Positions 57,661 to 64,000 of a stretch of DNA of 64,000 bases are shown one piece after another; position 1 is the stretch's first letter; every line of letters starts with the position of its first letter. The position numbers and the translations under genes are program-made. The notes beneath the pieces are model-generated. The model saw nothing but the letters and a program-made list of their open reading frames with translations. It ran no database searches and was not told the origin of the DNA. The stretch comes from Datisca glomerata (taxonomy: Eukaryota > Streptophyta > Magnoliopsida > Cucurbitales > Datiscaceae), in contig QANY01004982.1 of the NCBI GenBank assembly GCA_003255025.1, positions 434,591-498,590 of the forward strand, read 5' to 3'.

Positions 57661-58137
57661 CTGATGGAACGAAGAACAGAAGAGCAACGGAAAGGGGAAC
57701 AAAGTTTCATTGTGGGAAAGAAGAGAATGGGAAGGTCGGAAAGGAATGAAGTACGGGACGAGAGTAAATGGGAAAAGACTGAAAATAGAGGAAGATTCGT
57801 AGACAGGATTCATCCCAGGGACAAAGTCTACGTGTCTCTCACCATGCCTGTGAATCAAATTTTTTAGGAGATCAAGAATAAGTCATGGTTAAAGAGACTG
57901 ACCCCGTTGACGAAAAAGCCAAGCTATAGAGACAATGACAAGTACTGCTCCTTTCAAAAAAGCTATAGGCACTACACGAAAGATTGTTTCCACTCAAGGA
58001 CTATATTGAGGAATTGGTCAAGGACGGGTACCTCCAATAATATGTCCAGAAGGACGGGCAGAAGCGAGAAACAGAGGAGGAGGTCCAAGACAAAGGGAAA
58101 CATACGCTCAAGATTGTGGATACCATAATTGCACTGA

Positions 58138-58680
58138 TTGAGCATGAAGGAACCGCCAAGAAAGAAAGAAAGATGGGAGAAAGGAAGTTCATCGAGTGAC
58201 GACGGAAACTTGTCGTTGATCTTCGATGAATTAGATATGGAGCACGACAGACAACACAATGATGATTTGGTCATAACTATACAGATTGGAAACTTCCTGC
58301 TGAGGATGGTATTGATCGATGACGGGAGTGCTGTCTATATCCTACATCGATCAACCCTTGGAAAATGTCCATGGGAGACCAGAAGTTACAAGACTCGTCA
58401 CAACCATTGATAGGTTTCAACGGGACAATAAGCTACTCTAAAGGAATGATAATTCTCCCGGTGAATGTTGAGCCGTTCAATCATCTGACGAAGTTTGTGG
58501 TTCTAGACACTACATCCACAATGCGATCTTGGGAAGGACGTGGCTGCACAAGATGAAAGCCACCCGTCCACTTATTATTAGGTACTGAAGTATCCATCCC
58601 CGGAAGGGATAAATATGATAAAGGAAGATCAAGTTGTTGCTCGCATTTGTTCTGCAACGACATTGAAGTCCTCTAGATGA
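58138..58680 (+). pseudogene. Aspartic protease of Tat/Retand-like copy B
   Basis: 58138-58410 is open and reads FDELDMEHDRQHNDDLVITI, QIGNFLLRMVLIDDGSAVYI, LHRSTLGKC, the retropepsin start with active site IDDGSA (D-S/T/D-G-S form). The next part (LIGFNGTISYSKGMIILPVN and FVVLD) is in another frame. This domain is deleted in copy A. Confidence 0.7.
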
Positions 58681-58979
58681 ACAACAATGGAAAAGAAGTT
58701 AGACGGTAAAAAAGTCAAGGCAACGAAACAATAGCAATCAATCAAGGACGAACAAGATGGCCTGTCCAACCCAAGATACGAAGTAGGAGAATTCACTGAA
58801 CTTCTGTAACTTGAGGAAGGAACTCAAGAGACAACCAACATCAGCGCCCAACTTGAAGAAGCTGAAAAGCAAAGATTGAAGGACTTTTGAGGAAAAACAG
58901 AGACAACTTTGCGAGTACGGCACAAGAAAGGTCAAATATTCCAGAAGATACAATATGTCATAAGTTGAACACAGGTCTC

Positions 58980-59650
58980 GCTGTCAAACCAATGAAGCAA
59001 CGGAAAAGAAGTTTGCCCTAGAACGGAACACAACAATCAAAGAAGAAGTGGAAAAGATTTTTAAGGGCCGACTTCATCTAGGAGGTAGACTACCCATAAT
59101 GGCTTGCAAACGCAGTTATAGTGAAAAAGAAGAACGGGAAATGAAGGATTTGTGTTGACTTCACCAATCTAAACAAAGCCTACCTAAAAGATGATTATCT
59201 GTTGACAAGGATAGACCAGATGGTAGATGCAACCTTAGGACATGAACTCCTCAGCTTCATGTACGCCTATTCAGGATATAATCAGGTGAAATTGTTCCAA
59301 CATGATCAGGAAAATTCTTCATTTTTCACTGAATAAGGTATTTTCTGTTATAAAGTAATGCCCTTTGACTTGAAAAATGCGGGTACAATATACCAGAGGC
59401 TTGTGAATAAGATCTTTCACGAGAAAATTGGAAGAACAGTGGAAGTTTATGTGGATGATATGATGGTTAAGAGCAGAAAATGGCAAGATCACAATAAAGA
59501 TCTTGATGAAGAAGCCTTTTCAATCATGAAAAAAAGCTCCATGAAACTCAACCCAAAGAAGTACACTTTTGGAGTGGCAGCTGGAAAGTTTTTGGGGCAC
59601 TTAGTAACACAGCGGGGAATTAAAGTCAACCCAAATAAGTGAAGGCCAGC
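58980..59650 (+). pseudogene. Reverse transcriptase of Tat/Retand-like copy B, broken
   Basis: AVKPMKQRKRSFALERN at 58.98 kb, EEVEKIFKGRLHLGG, then DKDRPDGRCNL-like frames, and 59358-59642: MPFDLKNAGTIYQRLVNKIF, VEVYVDDMMVKSRKW, PKKYTFGVAAGKFLGHLV. The YVDD box (about 59449-59460) is intact; upstream part has frameshifts and stops. Confidence 0.75.
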
Positions 59651-59799
59651 ATGGAGTTGAAATCCTCTAAAACCCATAAAGAAGTGCAAAGTCTGATGGA
59701 AAAATTGGCAGCTCTGAACAGATTTCTTTCGAGGTCAACAAACAAGTGCAAGTCGTTCTTCACAAAACTAAGAGAAGAATTTCGTTGACAGTTGCGATG

Positions 59800-60575
59800 A
59801 AGAGTGCGAATACGCTTTTAAAAAGATCCAGGAATATCTTACAACTCCAATGTTGCTTTCGAAGCTACTTCCTGGTGAAGAATTACTTCTGTACGTGGCA
59901 CTGTCACAAACGGCAGTAAGTGCCATTCTAATAAGGGATGAGGAAAGGAAGTAAAAGCATGTTTACTTCATAAGTAAGAGTTTAGTAGGAGCTGGAGTCA
60001 AATATAAGAGGATGAAAAGGTTGGTGTTGGTCATTGTAGTTGCGGCAAGGAAACTGAAACCTTACTTCTAAGCTCATTGTATAAAGGTGTTAACGGACTC
60101 GCCCGTCAGAAGTCTGTTGCACTCACCAGAAGTAAGTGGAAGAATGGAAAAATGGGTAATTGAACTTGGACAGTATAAAATCTAGTATAAGCCAAGAACG
60201 CTGATCAATTGACAAGAATTGGCTGACTTTGTAGCAGATTTCACTCACGATGAAGAAGATGAAAGCGAAGGGTTTCAGATGGAAATAGAGAACGGATCCT
60301 GGAAAATGTTCGTCGATGGGGCCTCGAATAACAAAAGGATCGGTGCAGGAATAGTGGTGCAGACCCCATTTGGAGAAACTCTTGAGCATCCCATCTCTTT
60401 TGGATTTAATGCATCAAACTATGAAGAGAAATATGAAGCCTTGATAGTAGGAGTCAGCATGTTGCTGGAGCTCGAAGCAACAGAAGTAAAAATCTTTTAT
60501 GATTCCATGTTAATCGTGAAACATGTAATAGGAGAATTCACAACAAAAGATACGAGGATGATAGAATATTTATAA
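59800..60575 (+). pseudogene. RNase H of Tat/Retand-like copy B, broken
   Basis: An N-terminal part (CEYAFKKIQEYLTTPMLLSK-like, 59.81 kb) is followed by 60219-60575: ADFVADFTHDEEDE, WKMFVDGASNNKRIGAGIVV, NASNYEEKYEALIVGVSMLL, IFYDSMLIVKHVIGEFTTKD. The catalytic D (FVDGAS), E (YEEKYEAL) and D (FYDSML) are all kept in this last section. It ends in TAA after MIEYL, and no integrase follows. Confidence 0.75.
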
Positions 60576-61048
60576 CAGACTAAAAGCCTGTTGAATCTGC
60601 TAAAGATCTACGATATGGTTTCTTCCTCCATGTTTCAAAAAAATGGAGAAAATGCGAAGAAGAAGATGAAAATAAAAATCTGACAGAGGAAGTGGGAAGA
60701 GCTTTCGAATTTGAAAGCGTGGAATGAGGGAAGGATGAAGATGAGGGCCTTAAATAAGCCATCGATGTGAAACAGGGCTCCAATTCACTCTGGAAATGTC
60801 AAAAGACTCGATGAAAAGCTGTAGCTGAAAATGCTTGACAGAAACGGATCATCGCGACAACTGGCGAAAAGGCGGTGACAATACGACGAAAAGAGTAAAC
60901 GCAGCCTGCCAAAAGAAGCCTAAGAAACAATGTCGCTTGTTCTGGAGAAACACGCTGAAATTGACAACAGGAAGATGAAAGGTCAGAAGAAAAAGAGGTA
61001 ATCATTACACATCGACAAACGAATTTCGTCAAGTATAATAGGGGCCAA

Positions 61049-61213
61049 TGAACAGTCAAAACTCTATCTTACACATGGCAAAATCCGAACCTAAGAATTA
61101 GTCAAATGAGAGTCGTTAGATCAGTTTGACGGTTACAAAAAGGATCTCAGAGAGGAATATTTCTTTGAAACGACGAGATTGATATTTTATCCATTCCGCA
61201 GGGCTTGCATACG
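61049..61213 (+). mobile_element. Truncated 3' LTR of Tat/Retand-like copy B
   Basis: TGAACAGTCAAAACTCTATC onward aligns with the 5' LTR as far as CAGGGCTTGCA. Just upstream AATAGGGGCCA may be the polypurine tract. Similarity ends at about 61213 where LINE sequence starts. Confidence 0.75.
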
Positions 61214-62132
61214 TGGTTCCTGATTTCTGCCAGAACCATCTAAATCAGTCCTTTACTGTCAAGTTGGTTTCCAACCCCTCTTAGACTTGGAAAAAGCTTC
61301 TGAAGCTCAGAGATCAGATGTTAGGGAGATCTTTAATCAAGATTGGTGATGGGAGGACTGTTGACGTTGTCGCTAATCCTTGGCACCCTTTTGGGATCTT
61401 GCTGCATAAGTATGGTGAGGCTATGCTGCATCCAACAGGTTGATTTTGTCCGCTAAGTTTAGCAACAGTATTCAGGACTCTAGGTCGGTTTGCCTAGTGC
61501 CTATACTGCTTTTGCTGCTGTGGCGGATCCTCTTATGGATTGGTTTAAACCGGTTCCCTAGGCATATCTCTAAGTGCATCTCTTCATCTGTTAAGCTATG
61601 AGGAATAAACTTGCCACCATGGATAATGTTAAGAAATTGAAGAAGAAATTGAATGTTTCTGCTAGTCTGTCATGCTTATTCTATACTCGGGTAGAATCAA
61701 TTGACCATCTTTTTTGCTACTGCAAGCATGTTAAAGCTGGCTTAGGTTTGTGGCTATGTTTGATTCGTCCTGCTAGTTCTTGACACACCGTTGCTGCTTG
61801 CTCATACCAAGAGCAAAGGGCTCAAACCAACCACGTTGAAATTAACTTTTACAATCATTATTTATTTTATCTTGGCATGAAAGGAATAGCAGATGCTTTT
61901 AGGGTACTGAGGTATGGTGATACCATTTTTCTTTGTATAGTTAGAACAATTAGGAAAGATTTAGTCAAGTAATAGAGTTGAGAGTTCAGTTGTAGATCAG
62001 AGGCTCTAAAGTTGTTGGGGGTTACTCCAAAATATATTTTTGTGACGGTCCCTAGAATGGTTGTTCTCTTTTGTTTACATGGAATATATAGTTGTAGAAA
62101 TTACCTTTTAACTCAAAAAAAAGAAAGATAAA
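61214..62132 (+). mobile_element. LINE (L1-type) 3' end
   Basis: Contains the zinc-binding tail of plant non-LTR reverse transcriptases: KLRDQMLGRSLIKIGDGRTV (about 61290-61350), ANPWHPFGILLHKYG, then MRNKLATMDNVKKLKKKLN (61598 onward) and ESIDHLFCYCKH (61687-61725). It ends in the A-rich ACTCAAAAAAAAGAAAG. 5'-truncated as usual for LINEs; frames broken. It lies directly against the cut Tat LTR. Confidence 0.7.
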
Positions 62133-62154
62133 TGGTGGTATGGGAGATTAAATA

Positions 62155-62535
62155 ATTGAGAAAATTACAATTTAAACCATAAACTTTAAAATATTACAGG
62201 TTAAATCATGAATTATCTAAAATTCACAATTTTAACTCTAGATATAACTCTATATACTGCAAACTAATATTTTAACAAAACTTCATTTTTCTCTACCTGA
62301 GACAACTTCGTTCATGATTATGGTATCCCTAATAAATAAAACATCATTTCAAATAGGAAAAACGACATTATTTTATTAAAAACCTACAGTGCAGTAGACA
62401 AAATTACATCTACATTAAAATTATGAATTTCAAATCATTTAAGGTTTAAACTATAATATTTTAAAGTTTAAGGTGTCTATTATTGATAGTTTAAGATGAG
62501 TTTAAGAAGGTAAAGTGTAATTTTTCCTAAAATAT
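62155..62535. mobile_element. MITE-like inverted repeat
   Basis: The left end (GAAAATTACAATTTAAACCA, ending ACTTTAAAATATTA) and the reverse complement of the right end (GGAAAAATTACACTTTACC ... ACTTTAAAATATTATAG) match over some 50 bp with gaps. Ends of the type AAAATTACACTTTAC are common in plant MITEs. ~380 bp, no coding region; target duplication unclear. Confidence 0.5.
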
Positions 62536-63077
62536 TTATGTAGTTGCTATCTTACCTCGGCTGGCTCTTGGCCTTTTTTCTCTTTATCACCATTAACTGC
62601 TACTCAACACATCAGTACAACATTATTTCTATACACATTCAATAGTAATATAGATCCAACACCGATCATGTTACTTGTTTCACGCACACATTTAAGACAA
62701 CAATTGAAATGTGGAATTAATCACCCGATCAAAGAAAGAGTCTGCTTGTGTTATTTGTCACCATCGGTTACTACAACTAGAACAAATGATTACTACAACT
62801 ACAACTTAATGACTTAAAAAACACTAAAATTGATCCAATTATGATGTCTATGGAAATAAGTCCACAACTACACCCTACACAAAAAATGCTTGCAGGGTTA
62901 AAAATGATAACAAAAAGTATCTCAGCAAAAATGTTTTCTGACACCTTGATGGTTCCGACTTGGAAGAAGAAATGGCAATCCAACAGCTCATATGATACTT
63001 TGTGGTAACTGGATCTCCATATTAGCTCGATAAAAGAACTTTTGCGCTTCAAATAGATGAACAAGCCCACAACTATA
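62536..63077. other. 3' flank of the membrane-protein gene
   Basis: No coding exon supported; may include its 3' UTR (minus strand). AT-rich. Confidence 0.4.
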
Positions 63078-63669
63078 TCAAGCCGTTTTCACTTTGCGCG
63101 AGGGAGGTCTCCTGAATAGACTGATTAGATCATCAAGACCCTACAGCAGGAAAGATATATATCATAAGAATTTAGCAAAATCAATATTCATATTGTGCTC
63201 CATTTTGTGCCCAAACTATGAGATAGATAGTATTTGATATCAAAATTTTATATTTCCGGCTTGAAAGAATAGCGAGCATACCCTGGTTGTGATGACCAGA
63301 AAACTGAAGAGCACTATCAAATATGATCCCAACACTAGAAGCAACAGCAAGTCGAATGTCACACTCGCAACCTGAAGAAACCCATTCAAAAAATTTACCC
63401 TTTAAGCTATAGACAAGAAAGTACACTCGAGAGTAATTATTTCATATAAACTACGAATAACAATCCCCACGTCATATTTACCTTCTACGGTCAATTTGAT
63501 TTTAGAGAGAGAGAGTGTGGAGTTGCTTCAGTGAAAAACAAGAATGTGGGCAAGGCGTTTCAAGTACCTGATAGATGTACAGCTTAGTTGTTGTCGAGTC
63601 ATAGAAGGTGAACATTCCCTCAAACGCCTCATGTTGCACATTCACACTATCAGTATGACCCTCCAATTC
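63078..63669 (-). CDS. 3' end of a membrane-protein gene of unknown function (three exons, partial)
   Basis: Three minus-strand exons, all phase 0 with GT-AG borders: 63669-63568 (34 codons, ELEGHTDSVNVQHEAFEGMF, TFYDSTTTKLYIYQ), 63371-63282 (30 codons, VASVTFDLLLLVVLGSYLIV, LFSFLVITTR) and 63140-63078 (20 codons plus TGA, GLDDLISLFRRPPSRKVKTA). The second exon is a membrane-spanning helix and the third a short basic tail, suggesting a C-terminal anchor with a small cytosolic end. Codons show no stops, and the exons fit each other, which argues for a living gene. The family was not recognised. The gene continues to the right beyond the window. Confidence 0.6.
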
Positions 63670-63764
63670 CTGCACCGAAGTAATAAAAATATTTTTTTAT
63701 CATAATATGCAGTAAAAACAAAAGGAAACACATTTTTTGAAAAGTAATATAAATAGGCCATCTT

Positions 63765-63950
63765 TTTTAATTTTTGATAACGGAGAACACATCCGATAGC
63801 CCTTAGGATATAATGACTAGTCAAACTCAGAAATATTGTACAACAACCCACCGCTATGCATTCCCACTTAAATTCAGGTTTAATCCTAGAGAGAATTGAA
63901 CCTATGACTTGTGCGCCTACCACACAAGTTAGCCCTTTACGACTAGGATA
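63765..63950 (-). mobile_element. tRNA-derived SINE (Au-like) in an intron
   Basis: On the minus strand: AAAGGGCTAACTTGTGTGGT, GGCGCACAAGTCATAGGTTC, GGGAATGCATAGCGGTGGG and TGTGTTCTCCG, then an A-rich tail (near 63765-63785). GGTTCAATTC (63902-63893) is a pol III B-box. The sequence resembles the plant Au SINE family. It sits in the intron upstream of exon 63669-63568. Confidence 0.55.
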
Positions 63951-64000
63951 CAGGTGAGTATTTTGTTTTCATTTTCGTCCAGCCACACCCAGGTAAGCCC

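Larger units (their letters stand above)
56335..61213 (+). mobile_element. Tat/Retand-like Ty3/gypsy element, copy B, integrase deleted
   Basis: 5' LTR 56335-56666, primer-site-like motif about 56669-56690, gag 56.79-57.65 kb, protease 58.14-58.6, RT 58.98-59.65, RNase H 59.8-60.58, then a purine-rich non-coding part and a 3' LTR start at about 61049. The 3' LTR matches the first ~165 bp of the 5' LTR and is cut at about 61213. Integrase and any antisense ORF are absent, unlike copy A (6.65-13.98 kb, inverted). Confidence 0.8.

Noticed and set aside
63893..63950. tRNA gene suggested by the B-box
   Set aside because: No cloverleaf can be formed and the sequence continues as a SINE body with an A-rich tail.

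Overview
This is a nuclear DNA window from a flowering plant. It is AT-rich, has spliced genes with GT-AG introns, and consists mostly of layered retrotransposons of the lineages typical of seed plants (Athila, Tat/Retand-like, Tekay-like and other Ty3/gypsy; Ty1/copia; TRIM; LINE; SINE) plus DNA transposons (PIF/Harbinger, MULE/FAR1, hAT-type MITE). The species cannot be named from sequence alone. A single 'n' inside a poly-C run at 41.84 kb marks an unresolved assembly base.

Layout. 0-14 kb is a pile of gypsy elements: the 5' end of a Tat-type element (1-720, +), a decayed chromovirus-like gypsy (1.08-6.54 kb, -) split by an opposite-strand 2.3-kb solo LTR (3933-6275), then a Tat/Retand-like element (about 6.65-13.98 kb, -) that still carries an antisense coiled-coil ORF downstream of its integrase. 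14-19.5 kb is an internally deleted gypsy element (+) whose two ends both contain a minisatellite and whose 5' end has a triplicated 560-bp unit. 20.2-20.5 kb is a FAR1/MULE transposase remnant. 20.7-26.0 kb is a dead copia element whose reverse-transcriptase region is repeated four times in tandem and whose 5' end is replaced by an inverted LTR plus primer-binding site. 26.0-27.9 kb is an LTR-like block, and 28.0-32.2 kb a truncated Athila element (-).

Three host genes stand out. A single-exon proline-rich, extensin-like cell-wall protein gene (35456-37834, -; 792 residues) is open from end to end with a TATA box and poly(A) signal. An eight-exon gene for the mRNA-decapping activator DCP1 (49262-55502, +) splices to 364 codons; its intron 6 holds a TRIM element that itself contains an 8-bp-TSD hAT-type MITE, and its intron 5 holds another inverted-end element. 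Three phase-0 exons at 63.08-63.67 kb (-) form the 3' end of an unrecognised membrane-protein gene, with a SINE in its next intron.

Between these genes lie a nearly complete PIF/Harbinger transposon with both of its genes broken (about 39.9-45.55 kb), a possible Helitron (47.2-47.7 kb), a second Tat/Retand-like element lacking integrase (56.3-61.2 kb, +; same family as the copy at 6.65-13.98 kb but inverted), a LINE 3' end (61.2-62.1 kb) and a MITE-like inverted repeat (62.16-62.54 kb). None of the transposons looks capable of autonomous movement. The most unusual structure is the four-fold RT array, whose copies share the same stop codons, so the amplification happened at DNA level after the element had died.
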